Shown piece by piece: positions 56,047 to 63,964 of a stretch of DNA of 64,000 nt. The number at the start of each line of letters is the position of its first letter. Position 1 is the first letter of the stretch. The DNA comes from Stenotrophomonas bentonitica (GTDB taxonomy: Bacteria; Pseudomonadota; Gammaproteobacteria; Xanthomonadales; Xanthomonadaceae): NCBI RefSeq assembly GCF_002887735.1, contig NZ_PKQP01000001.1, positions 124,001 to 188,000 of the forward strand, given 5' to 3'. Made by a program: the position numbers and the translations under genes. Below the pieces are notes generated by a model. The model was not told the origin of the DNA. It did not search any database and was given only the letters and a program-made list of their open reading frames with translations.

Positions 56047-56226
56047 ATGGACAACACCGCACCTGCCCCCGCCGCCCACGGCGATGCCGACAGCTCCCTG
56101 CTCGAGGGCCTGTTCCAGCTGGCCGTGAACGGCCAGACCCAGGGCTGGGAATTCGACCAGATCAACCATGAGGTCTACGCCCGGCTGCTCAGCACCTATG
56201 GCGTGGACGGCAAGAAGGCCGCCTGA
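56047..56226 (+). CDS. small acidic protein of unknown function with sigma-54 promoter
   Basis: 59 residues, start supported by CCGGAGG seven bases upstream. A Pro/Ala-rich N-terminus is followed by a helical segment (SSLLEGLFQLAVNGQTQG, then WEFDQINHEVYARLLSTYGVDG) and a short basic tail. No membrane segment or Cys. I do not recognise a family. The -24/-12 promoter suggests control by RpoN together with an activator, as for motility, nitrogen or stress genes. Confidence 0.7.
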   Translation: MDNTAPAPAAHGDADSSLLEGLFQLAVNGQTQGWEFDQINHEVYARLLSTYGVDGKKAA

Positions 56227-56236
56227 CGGGTGCCGG

Positions 56237-56413
56237 GCTCACGACCAACGGTCGTGAGCTACCCCGGCCAGATCCGTCGTCGTAGGTACCGACCGTTGGT
56301 CGGTACGCCCCACCCCACGCCAGATACCACGTCGCAGGTACCGACCGTTGGTCGGTACGCCCCACCCCGCGCGAGATACCACGTCGTAGGTACCGACCGT
56401 TGGTCGGTACGCG
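56237..56413. repeat. GTAG-type repeats including a 52-bp tandem array
   Basis: An inverted copy at 56237-56262 (complement starts GTAGCTCACGACCGTTGG) is followed by a tandem array of units starting at 56282, 56334 and 56386. These are exactly 52 bases apart, each beginning G(T/C)AGGTACCGACCGTTGG; the third unit is partial. Repeats lie between the small gene and the convergent rhomboid gene. Confidence 0.88.
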
Positions 56414-56418
56414 CCGAA

Positions 56419-57042
56419 TCAACCGCCGAGGCGGAAGGTCGGGTTGCTCAGCTCACGCAGGAAGTGGCTGAAGATGCTCGGCTGCATGGCCAGCATGAAG
56501 AGCACGCCGAAGGCCGCACCGGCCAGGTGCGCGCTGTGGTTGATCCGGTCGCCGCCACGGCGGTCCATCCAGATGCTGTAGCCCACGTAGAACACCGCAT
56601 AGATGATCGCCGGGGCCGGGATGAACAGCACCAGGATGATCGACCACGGCTTGATCAGGATGAAGGCGAACAGCACTGCCGAGACCGCGCCCGATGCCCC
56701 CAGGCTGAGGTAGTTCGGATTCTTCTGGTTCTTCAGGTAGCTGGGCAGGATCGAGACCAGCAACGCGCCCAGGTAGAACGCCGGATAGGTCAGGTAGCTG
56801 CCGCTCAACTGCAGCATCACCTGTTCGATGAAGCCGCCGAAGAAGAACAGCGTGATCATGTTGAACGCCAGGTGCGACAGGTCGGCGTGGATGAACCCGT
56901 AGGTGATCAGGCGATCGTACTGACGGTTGCGGTCCACTGCCGGCGGCCACAGGATCAGGCGGTCGGCGAGCGCACGGTTCTTGAACGCCATCCACGACAC
57001 GATGACGGTGATGGCGATCAGCAGCAGGTTGACTGGGGTCAT
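56419..57042 (-). CDS. rhomboid family intramembrane serine protease
   Basis: 207 residues with six hydrophobic segments. The catalytic Ser is in SLGASGAVSAVLF (GxSG) and the His in NHSAHLAGAAFGVLF; HLAFNMITLFFFGG is the conserved loop-1 region. It cleaves substrate helices within the membrane. It starts seven bases after the POT transporter stop, so they are one unit. Confidence 0.92.
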   Translation of the reverse strand: MTPVNLLLIAITVIVSWMAFKNRALADRLILWPPAVDRNRQYDRLITYGFIHADLSHLAFNMITLFFFGGFIEQVMLQLSGSYLTYPAFYLGALLVSILPSYLKNQKNPNYLSLGASGAVSAVLFAFILIKPWSIILVLFIPAPAIIYAVFYVGYSIWMDRRGGDRINHSAHLAGAAFGVLFMLAMQPSIFSHFLRELSNPTFRLGG

Positions 57043-57049
57043 GTCAGGC

Positions 57050-58612
57050 TCAGGCGGTGCGGTAGTTGTCGACCATACGATAGCGCTTGGCATACCAACC
57101 GAAGGCCAACGCCGCCAGGAACGCAAAGCCGGCGAAGAAGAACATCAGGAACGCCGCCTCGCTCAAGCCGGTACTGGCGATCTGGTGGGTCACCGTGTCG
57201 TTGCGCACCGCCGCGTTGGACAGCAGCACCCACAGGTTGCCGATGGTGGTGGTCAGGTTCCAGAAGCTCATCACCACGCCCTTCATGGCCTGCGGCGCCT
57301 GGCTGTAGGCGAACTCCAGGCCGGTGGCCGAGACCAGCACTTCACCGAAGGTCAGCAGCGCGTAGGGCAGCATCTGCCAGAAGATGGACATGACGTTGCC
57401 GCCATCCATCATCACCTGGATACCGCCGACCACGATCCAGGCCAGGCCGCTGAAGGCGATGCCGGCGGTCATCCGGCGCAGCGCGGTCGGCTCGAAGCCG
57501 AAGCGGCGCAGCATCGGGTACAGCACCAGGTTGTTGAACGGGATCAGGATCATCACCAGCAGCGGGTTCAGCGCCTGCATCTGCGAGGCGGTGAACCAGC
57601 TTGGCATTGCCATCTGCTGGCCCTGCAGGACCCAGGTCGAGGCCTTCTGGTCGAACAGCGAGAAGAACGGCGTGGTCAGGGCGAAGATCACCAGCACGCG
57701 CAGCACCGAGCGCACGCCCTCCACCGCCTCGGCCGGGTGCACGGCGCGGGCGCGGTCCAGCTGGATCCAGGTGCCGCCACCGATGCCGGCCAACAGCAGG
57801 ACCAGCGCGATGCACAGGCAGATCACGATGCCCAGGCTGCCGACCAGCCCCATCGAGGCCACCGCCAGCACCGCACCGAGGATGGCCAGGGTACGACCCG
57901 GACGGCCCTTGCCCGGCACCTGCGCCGACAGCGCGGTACGCACCACGTTGCCGAACGAATGCGGGTCCTTGGGCGGCAGCGGGACCAGCACGTAGCGCTT
58001 GCGGCCCATCCAGAACACGAAGGTGGCCACGAACATCAGGATGCCCGGGATGCCGAAGGCCCACGACGGACCCAGGTTCTTCAGCGCCAGCGGAATCAGC
58101 AGCGAGGCGAACAGCGAGCCGAAGTTGATGATCCAGTAGAAGGCGTCGAACACGACCTTGGCCAGATGTTTGTTGCTCTGGTCGAACTGGTCGCCCATGA
58201 ACGAGGCCACCAGCGGCTTGATGCCGCCGGCACCCAGCGCGATCAGGCCCAGGCCGACGAAGAAGCCCTGGCGGCTGTCCTCGAAGATGGCCAGGCAGGC
58301 GTGGCCGGCGCAGTAGATCAGGCTGAACCACAGGATGGTGTGGTACTTGCCGAAGAATTTGTCGGCCAGCCAGCCACCGAGCAGCGGGAAGAAATACACG
58401 CCGATCATGAAGCTGTGCATGATGTCCTTGGCCTCGCCGGCCCGGCCATCGGCGGTGATCTCCTGCAACAGCAGCGAGGTGATCAGGAACTGCACCAGGA
58501 TGTTGCGCATCCCATAGAAGCTGAAGCGTTCGCAGGCCTCATTGCCGATGATGTAGGGAATCTGGCGCGGCATCTTTCCTTTGCCGGCGCTGGCGGCTGC
58601 GATATTGCTCAT
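57050..58612 (-). CDS. POT/PTR family proton-dependent oligopeptide transporter
   Basis: 520 residues with about 14 hydrophobic segments. The proton-coupling motif is in EACERFSFYGMRNIL and the PTR signature in FDAFYWIINFGSLFASL; GAGGIKPLVASFMGDQF also fits. It imports di- and tripeptides with protons. The ATG at 58612 begins MSNIAAASAGKGK. The rhomboid gene follows in the same unit. Confidence 0.94.
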   Translation of the reverse strand: MSNIAAASAGKGKMPRQIPYIIGNEACERFSFYGMRNILVQFLITSLLLQEITADGRAGEAKDIMHSFMIGVYFFPLLGGWLADKFFGKYHTILWFSLIYCAGHACLAIFEDSRQGFFVGLGLIALGAGGIKPLVASFMGDQFDQSNKHLAKVVFDAFYWIINFGSLFASLLIPLALKNLGPSWAFGIPGILMFVATFVFWMGRKRYVLVPLPPKDPHSFGNVVRTALSAQVPGKGRPGRTLAILGAVLAVASMGLVGSLGIVICLCIALVLLLAGIGGGTWIQLDRARAVHPAEAVEGVRSVLRVLVIFALTTPFFSLFDQKASTWVLQGQQMAMPSWFTASQMQALNPLLVMILIPFNNLVLYPMLRRFGFEPTALRRMTAGIAFSGLAWIVVGGIQVMMDGGNVMSIFWQMLPYALLTFGEVLVSATGLEFAYSQAPQAMKGVVMSFWNLTTTIGNLWVLLSNAAVRNDTVTHQIASTGLSEAAFLMFFFAGFAFLAALAFGWYAKRYRMVDNYRTA

Positions 58613-58789
58613 CCTGTGGGGCTGTCCTGCGAACACGAAAGGACCAAGATTACCGGAAGCCCCTACCCCAGCGCACGCTGCACAGCTGCATGACAGGGGC
58701 CACCGGACATGGCAGGCGGGCCGGAATCCCATCTGCGCGATGGCACCCGTGTCACGGATCGTCGACGGCGAAAGCGTAAACTTATCGTT

Positions 58790-59638
58790 ATGCGCACGCA
58801 CATCACCGGTGGGACCCGAGGTTGGACAGGCTGGATCCTGCTGCTGTTGCTGGCCGCGCCCGCCGCCGGCGCGCACGCGCGCCAGGCCGAGGACGCCCTG
58901 CCCTCGCTGAAGATCGCCACGCTGGAACTGCCGACCCAGGACGATGCCCAATGGCAACAGCGGCGTGACCAGGTGCTGCAGCTGCTGGAGTCCATGCAGC
59001 CGGACGTGATCGCGGTGCAGCGGGTGCTGCAGACCCAGGGCCGCAACCCCGCCTGCTGGCTGGCCAGCCGGCTGCGCTACAGCTGCGATTTCGTCACTGC
59101 CGATCCGCCCAGCCAGCCGCTGCGCCACGGCAGCGCCATGCTGACCCGGCTGCCGGTGACCGATGACGCCGTCACCCTGCTGCACCCGCCGGGGCAGTTC
59201 AGCGCGGCCGGGATGCTGCGGGTCAAGCTGCGCGAGGAACTGATCAACATCTACGTGGCCCGGCTGCGCCCGGAACCGGACGACGCGCAGATCCGCCGGC
59301 ACCAGACCACCGATCTGATGACCTGGATCGGCGCGACCGCCGACGGCCTGCCTTCGCTGATCGCCGGCGACTTCTCGGCCGAGATCACCGAGCTGGTGGG
59401 AAGTACCCCGGGCTTCCAGCCGGCCCGCAAGAACCCCGGCGAACGCGTGGATCCGCCGTCGCTGGCCGGCGCGGCACGGGGCCACGGCCTGGACGTGCTG
59501 TTCCAGGTGAAGCACTTCGGCGGCATCCGCCAGGACAGTATCAAGCTGCCGGCCAGCGAGGGCGACGCTGCGGCGATGCGGCTGGGCACCATGGCCACCC
59601 TGCGCCTGCAGACGCCGGAAAGCACCAGCGCGCCCTGA
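58790..59638 (+). CDS. secreted endonuclease/exonuclease/phosphatase-like protein
   Basis: 282 residues. A signal peptide (WTGWILLLLLAAPAAGAHA) precedes an EEP-like fold. SLKIATLELPTQDDAQW, MQPDVIAVQRVLQ and LPSLIAGDFSAEITEL correspond to the metal-binding strands (Asp in AGDFS). The usual catalytic His near the end (SDH) is not obvious: GHGLDVLFQVKHFGG stands at that region. It may therefore be inactive or altered. Divergent from the POT gene. Confidence 0.72.
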   Translation: MRTHITGGTRGWTGWILLLLLAAPAAGAHARQAEDALPSLKIATLELPTQDDAQWQQRRDQVLQLLESMQPDVIAVQRVLQTQGRNPACWLASRLRYSCDFVTADPPSQPLRHGSAMLTRLPVTDDAVTLLHPPGQFSAAGMLRVKLREELINIYVARLRPEPDDAQIRRHQTTDLMTWIGATADGLPSLIAGDFSAEITELVGSTPGFQPARKNPGERVDPPSLAGAARGHGLDVLFQVKHFGGIRQDSIKLPASEGDAAAMRLGTMATLRLQTPESTSAP

Positions 59639-59662
59639 CCGGCACCGTTCGCGGGGGCGCAA

Positions 59663-59698
59663 CGAAAAACGGCCAGGCATCGCTGCCTGGCCGTTCGT
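59663..59698. terminator. bidirectional terminator
   Basis: ACGGCCAGGCA (59669-59679) pairs with TGCCTGGCCGT (59684-59694) around a four-base loop, flanked by A residues. It lies between the convergent EEP-like and superoxide dismutase genes. Confidence 0.88.
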
Positions 59699-59718
59699 CT
59701 GTCAGGTGACCGTGCCGA

Positions 59719-60330
59719 TCAGGCAATGGCTTCCTGGTAACGACGCTCGACTTCATTCCAGTCGACGACGTTGAAGAACGCGCCGATGTATTCCGGGCGA
59801 CGGTTCTGATACTTCAGGTAGTACGCGTGTTCCCACACGTCCAGGGCCAGGATCGGCGTGTTGCCGTCCATCAGCGGGCTGTCCTGGTTGGCGCTGCTTT
59901 CCACCACGACCTTCTTGTCCGGGGTGACGCTCAGCCAGGCCCAGCCGCTGCCGAAGCGGGTCAGCGCGGCCTTGGTGAAGGCCTCTTTGAACTTCTCGAC
60001 ACCGCCCAGCTGCGAATCGATCGCCTTGGCGACGTCACCGACCGGAGCGCCGCCGCCGTTGGGCGACATCACGGTCCAGAACAGGGTGTGGTTGGCATGG
60101 CCGCCGCCGTTGTTGCGCACGACGCCCTGCAGGTTTTCCGGCAGCGACTTGGTCTTCTTGACCAGCTCTTCCACCGGCAGGTCGGCGTATTCGGTGCCTT
60201 CCAACGCAGCGTTGACGTTGTTGATGTACGTCTGGTGATGCTTGGTGTGGTGGATTTCCATCGTCGCTGCGTCGATATGCGGCTCGAGCGCGTCGTAGGC
60301 GTAGGACAGCTTGGGGAGGGTATAGGCCAT
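59719..60330 (-). CDS. sodA: superoxide dismutase, manganese type
   Basis: 203 residues. Metal ligands are in [13 protein letters not shown] (His), NHTLFW (His) and [12 protein letters not shown] (Asp, His). [13 protein letters not shown] and [10 protein letters not shown] are the Gly and Gln arrangement of Mn-type enzymes rather than Fe-type. It removes superoxide in the cytoplasm. An extended reading upstream is not conserved. Monocistronic with a terminator shared with its convergent neighbour. Confidence 0.95.
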   Translation of the reverse strand: MAYTLPKLSYAYDALEPHIDAATMEIHHTKHHQTYINNVNAALEGTEYADLPVEELVKKTKSLPENLQGVVRNNGGGHANHTLFWTVMSPNGGGAPVGDVAKAIDSQLGGVEKFKEAFTKAALTRFGSGWAWLSVTPDKKVVVESSANQDSPLMDGNTPILALDVWEHAYYLKYQNRRPEYIGAFFNVVDWNEVERRYQEAIA

Positions 60331-60596
60331 GTGGTTCTCCTGGTAGCTCACTCACCCGGCAAAGACCGGGCGTTGCGGAGTCGATGATGGGGATGGCCGA
60401 CAAGCTTACCAAGGGCGATGTAAAGGAAACTTCGTCCTGCGTGGTCGATGGCGTGTCGGGCGCGTTACGCGACAGTGACGGTGTACACCGCTGTGGCGCA
60501 GGCCCCGCGGTGCAGCATGCCTGTTCGGCTGGGCCTCACCGTGCCGGGCGGTGATCGCAGTAGAGTAGTGGCCTCGCCCCTTTTCGCTGGCCCCTC

Positions 60597-61061
60597 ATGC
60601 GCAAGCCGCTGTTGTTGTTGATCGCCATCGTGCTGCTGGTGGGAGGCCTGGCCGCCATCAAGCTGGCCCAGCGCCCGCCCGCGCCGCAGTTTGCGCCATC
60701 GCTGACCCAGCCCGACAGCGCGCCGGCCGCCCCTGCACCGACGGCATCGAGCCGGACGACGCGCGATCCCCTGCCCCCGTTCCTGCCGGCCGAAGCGCGC
60801 GACACCATCGCGCTGATCCAGCGTGGCGGCCCGTTCCCGCACCGCCAGGACGGCAGCATCTTCAGCAACCGCGAACAGCGGCTGCCGCAGCGGCCGCGCG
60901 GCTATTACCACGAATACACGGTAGACACGCCCGGCGCAGGCAATCGCGGCGCACGGCGCATTGTCACCGGCGGCACCCCCCCTACTGGCTGGTTCTATAC
61001 CGATGATCACTATGAAACGTTCCGCAGTTTCGACGTTCCACCTGCCGGGAGCTGGCAATGA
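60597..61061 (+). CDS. RNase Sa-like guanyl-specific ribonuclease with N-terminal membrane anchor
   Basis: 154 residues. An N-terminal hydrophobic segment (LLLLIAIVLLVGGLAAI) and a Pro/Ala linker precede a ribonuclease domain strongly like Streptomyces RNase Sa: GGPFPHRQDGSIFSNRE, GYYHEYTVDTPG and YTDDHYETF. Catalytic residues correspond to Glu106, Arg117, Arg121 and His138 (Glu54, Arg65, Arg69 and His85 of RNase Sa). It cuts RNA after guanosine. The following overlapping gene encodes a barstar inhibitor, showing a toxin-immunity pair. Confidence 0.92.
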   Translation: MRKPLLLLIAIVLLVGGLAAIKLAQRPPAPQFAPSLTQPDSAPAAPAPTASSRTTRDPLPPFLPAEARDTIALIQRGGPFPHRQDGSIFSNREQRLPQRPRGYYHEYTVDTPGAGNRGARRIVTGGTPPTGWFYTDDHYETFRSFDVPPAGSWQ

Positions 61062-61504
61062 CGCATGACGGATTCGAGTTGGGCCTGCACGACATCAACA
61101 ACGCCGGTATCTATGCGATCGGCAACGATGATGTCGCCCCGTTGTCGGCGGCGATGCGCGATGCCGGCCTGCGTGTGATCCAGATCGACCTGGCCGGCTG
61201 CCAGGACAAGCGCACCTTGCTGATGCGGCTGGCCGCCCGCCTGGACTTCCCGACCGGCTTCGGCGGCAACTGGGATGCACTGACCGACAACCTGCGTGAC
61301 CTGGCGTGGCTGCCGGCCAACGGCTATGCGCTGTTCTTCAACGACGCCGATGCGCTGCGCAGCGAGGCGTGCGCGGAGTTCGACACGCTGCTGGATGTGC
61401 TGGACGAAGCCAGCCGCTACTGGGGCGAGAGCAACGTGCCGTTCTGGGCGTTCGTCGCGCTGCAGGACGCGGACGTGGAACCGGACGCGGACCCCGCACC
61501 GTAA
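61058..61504 (+). CDS. barstar family ribonuclease inhibitor
   Basis: 148 residues. The N-terminal segment (MTHDGFELGLHDINNAGIYAIG) is followed by a barstar fold with IDLAGCQDKRTLLMRLAARLDFP and FGGNWDALTDNLRDLAWLP. Barstar blocks barnase-type ribonucleases in the cytoplasm by covering the active site. The ATG overlaps the ribonuclease stop (ATGA), so immunity is translated with the enzyme. The acidic C-terminal tail (DADVEPDADPAP) is longer than in the 90-residue barstar. Confidence 0.92.
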   Translation: MTHDGFELGLHDINNAGIYAIGNDDVAPLSAAMRDAGLRVIQIDLAGCQDKRTLLMRLAARLDFPTGFGGNWDALTDNLRDLAWLPANGYALFFNDADALRSEACAEFDTLLDVLDEASRYWGESNVPFWAFVALQDADVEPDADPAP

Positions 61505-61517
61505 CGCCCAGCATCCG

Positions 61518-61593
61518 GTAGAGCCACGCCATGCGTGGCTGCGAGGCGCCGTGACACCCGGCCGAAACCCAGCCACGCATGGCGTGACTCTAC
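61518..61593. repeat. inverted pair of GTAG-type REP palindromes
   Basis: GTAGAGCCACGCCATGCGTGG at 61518 and an opposite copy at 61571-61593 (AGCCACGCATGGCGTGACTC and TAC). They lie between the barstar gene and a convergent gene. Confidence 0.85.
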
Positions 61594-61612
61594 CCGCCGC
61601 CGAGGCCGCGCC

Positions 61613-63355
61613 TCATCGGCTGCCGTTGTCTTCCTGCAGTTCCTTCTTGAACGGGATGTCCGGCGGCGGACGCGCGATGGCTGGCTGGTCCTGCATGTTC
61701 GGATCGCTCAAGCCACAGCCCCCGCCGAACTGCAGCACGGAGATCACGCAGGAAATCGACGAGCTCGTGCCAGGGATCGGAATCTCCACCGCCTTGATGC
61801 CCTTGCGGACCCATTCGGCCAGCAACGATTCGTTGGGCGCCCAGTACTTGTCGAACGAGGTCGGGGTGTAGTCGTACGGCGGGCGCTTGAGCCAGGTGCC
61901 GGACTGCGCGATGCGCTCTTTGCTCCAGCCATCTTTCTCGCCGCCCGGTGCGCCGCGCTCGCTGTTGCCGTGACCCTCCTGGCCGGGCACGCGCACACTG
62001 CCATCGGCCTTGAACAGACTGCTGCCATTGCCCTGGGTCGCACTGACGGCACGGCCGTTGAGATCGGCGTCCTGCGGATGATTGGCCGCGCCCCAGTCAT
62101 CGGACCGGTTGGGCGTGGCCCAGCTGCCGGGCGGTGCCTTGGATGGGCTCGCCGGGGCGCGGGTCGCGGTCGGCGACGTGGACGTGCTGGCGGCCGTGCT
62201 GGCATTGGCGGCCGCCGGCGCCGTCGTCGTACTGCTCGCCGCGGCCGGTGATGGCGGTGCCGGACGCGGTGCGGCGTTGGGCACCGCGCGTTCGCGCACG
62301 GCGACCTCAGGCGATCGGCCCGGTACGGCCACCTCGCGCGTGGGCAGCGTGGCCACGTTCACCGCCGGCGCGGTCACCGGCCGGATCTCGCGTTCGCGCA
62401 CCTGCACCTCACGTTGCGGCATGGTCGCCTCCACCCGGGGCCCGGCAATGGCCACGGTGGGGGTCGGGGCTTCGACCACCGTGACCTGCCGCTCCTGCAC
62501 GGTCAGCTCGGGCGTGCGCAATTGCGGTTCGGCCGTGCGCGGGGCCGGCACGGTGGTACGCGGCGTCGGCGCTTCCACCGTGACCACGGTGCGCTCACGC
62601 ACCGCGATGTCCTGCGGCTCGCGCGTCATCACCCGCACTTCGGTGCGCGGCACGCTGGTCGGCGGCACCACGAAATCGGTCGTGGCCTGGGCCACCTCGG
62701 TCGCCTGGACGGGCTGCTCCACCGCCGGCGTCGCGGGCGCCGGTGGCGCCGGTTGTGGCTCGCTTGGCGGCGCCGGCGCCGCGGTCGGCTGCGGGGCCGA
62801 TGCTGTGCGCGCATCCGCCTCGGCCTGCGCCATCGCCTGCGCATTGGCCATTGCCGCAGCGATCGCCGCGTCCGCCGTGGCCGGCTCGGCAGCGGCCGGT
62901 GACGCCCCTTGCTCCTGCTGCGGGGTGCCGCGGCCGACGAACTCCACCTGCACGCGCCCGCTCTCGCCGCCCTGTTCGGGCTCGCTTGGCGGGCGGATCA
63001 AGGCCACCCACAGCAACAACAGCGCGAACATCAGATGCAGCAGCGCGCTGATCAGCGCAGAGGTCCAGCGCATCCAGCGCTGATCGCGCGGGGCCGGGTC
63101 CCAGCCCTGCCAGAGCAGCCGGCGCATCGCCTGGATGAAACTCAGTTCGGGCAGGCGCCCACCAGCGGGCATCGGCTCACGCTGGGCCAGCTCGGCAAGT
63201 ACTTCGCTGGCCCGGAACGGCCGCGGCAATGGCGACAACGCGCGCAGCCACAGGCCCCACCCATAAGGGAGGCCCGTGGTTTTTTCGAGAATGCGCTTGT
63301 CCGGCTGGCGAGCCAGCAGCCAATCGAGGATGTCGTCAGCCCGGCGCAGTGGCAC
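61613..63355 (-). CDS. transmembrane repetitive protein (proline-rich, TonB-like layout)
   Basis: 580 residues from a GTG nine bases after the nfuA stop. An N-terminal domain of about 95 residues precedes one membrane segment (SALISALLHLMFALLLLWVALI). A long Pro/Ala/Val/Thr-rich span follows with recurring VRER and EAPTP units (AVRERTVVTVEAPTP, VQERQVTVVEAPTP, VQVREREIRPV). The C-terminal domain has SFDKYWAPNESLLAEWVRKGIK and two Cys (ISCVISV, GGGCGLSDP). The layout of anchor, extended periplasmic linker and small C-terminal domain resembles TonB or FimV-like proteins, but no family is clear. Confidence 0.78.
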   Translation of the reverse strand: MPLRRADDILDWLLARQPDKRILEKTTGLPYGWGLWLRALSPLPRPFRASEVLAELAQREPMPAGGRLPELSFIQAMRRLLWQGWDPAPRDQRWMRWTSALISALLHLMFALLLLWVALIRPPSEPEQGGESGRVQVEFVGRGTPQQEQGASPAAAEPATADAAIAAAMANAQAMAQAEADARTASAPQPTAAPAPPSEPQPAPPAPATPAVEQPVQATEVAQATTDFVVPPTSVPRTEVRVMTREPQDIAVRERTVVTVEAPTPRTTVPAPRTAEPQLRTPELTVQERQVTVVEAPTPTVAIAGPRVEATMPQREVQVREREIRPVTAPAVNVATLPTREVAVPGRSPEVAVRERAVPNAAPRPAPPSPAAASSTTTAPAAANASTAASTSTSPTATRAPASPSKAPPGSWATPNRSDDWGAANHPQDADLNGRAVSATQGNGSSLFKADGSVRVPGQEGHGNSERGAPGGEKDGWSKERIAQSGTWLKRPPYDYTPTSFDKYWAPNESLLAEWVRKGIKAVEIPIPGTSSSISCVISVLQFGGGCGLSDPNMQDQPAIARPPPDIPFKKELQEDNGSR

Positions 63356-63364
63356 GCAGCGCGA

Positions 63365-63964
63365 TCAGGCAGCCGTGCCGCGGGGAATGTACGGCGCGTC
63401 GCCACTCTCGTGGTCGGTCGCGTCGCGCACCGCAGTGATGCCGGGCACACGTCCCATCAAGGTCTTTTCGATCCCCTGCTTGAGCGTGACGTCGGCCATG
63501 CCGCAGCCCTGGCAGCCACCGCCGAAGCGCAGCAGCACCACGCCCTCGGCCGAGACTTCCTGCACTGCGACCTTGCCGCCATGCGAGGCCAGCTGCGGAT
63601 TGACTTCGTTCTCCACCACCCAGCGCACCCGCTCGACCAGGGAAGAACCTTCCGTCGGCGCCTCGCCCTTGATCTTCGGCGCCTTGATGGTCAGCTGCTG
63701 GCTGCCGGTGGCGTTGGTGACGAAATCGATCTCGGCGCCATCAAGCCAGGCCACGCTGGTAGCGGCCACGTAGAGGGTGAAGCCATCGCAGTCCACCGCC
63801 CACTCATCACCGAGCAGCTCGCCGGGATCGGCGAACTCCAGGCGGGCATCGGCGCGCGGGGTACCCGCATCGACGGCGGTAAGGCGCACACCCATGCCGG
63901 GCACGGCCTCACGCTCGATCAGCTTGCGGAAATAGGATTGGGCAGTGTCGGATATCTGGATCAT
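63365..63964 (-). CDS. nfuA: Fe-S biogenesis protein NfuA
   Basis: 199 residues. An N-terminal degenerate A-type domain ([16 protein letters not shown]) is followed by a C-terminal Nfu domain with the cluster-binding Cys pair in [14 protein letters not shown] (Cys151, Cys154). NfuA carries 4Fe-4S clusters to target enzymes under oxidative stress or iron limitation. The upstream ATTCTA at 63971-63976 is TAGAAT on the minus strand and could be the -10 hexamer. First gene of a unit with the transmembrane repetitive protein. Confidence 0.96.
   Translation of the reverse strand: MIQISDTAQSYFRKLIEREAVPGMGVRLTAVDAGTPRADARLEFADPGELLGDEWAVDCDGFTLYVAATSVAWLDGAEIDFVTNATGSQQLTIKAPKIKGEAPTEGSSLVERVRWVVENEVNPQLASHGGKVAVQEVSAEGVVLLRFGGGCQGCGMADVTLKQGIEKTLMGRVPGITAVRDATDHESGDAPYIPRGTAA

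Noticed and set aside
56282-56413. Regularly spaced repeats that might suggest a CRISPR array
   Set aside because: The spacer between palindromes is itself repeated, there are fewer than three full units and no cas genes; they are tandem GTAG elements.
58750-58763. TGTCACG followed by CGTC, resembling an ECF41 promoter
   Set aside because: The gap is only three bases instead of 16 and the first box has a mismatch.
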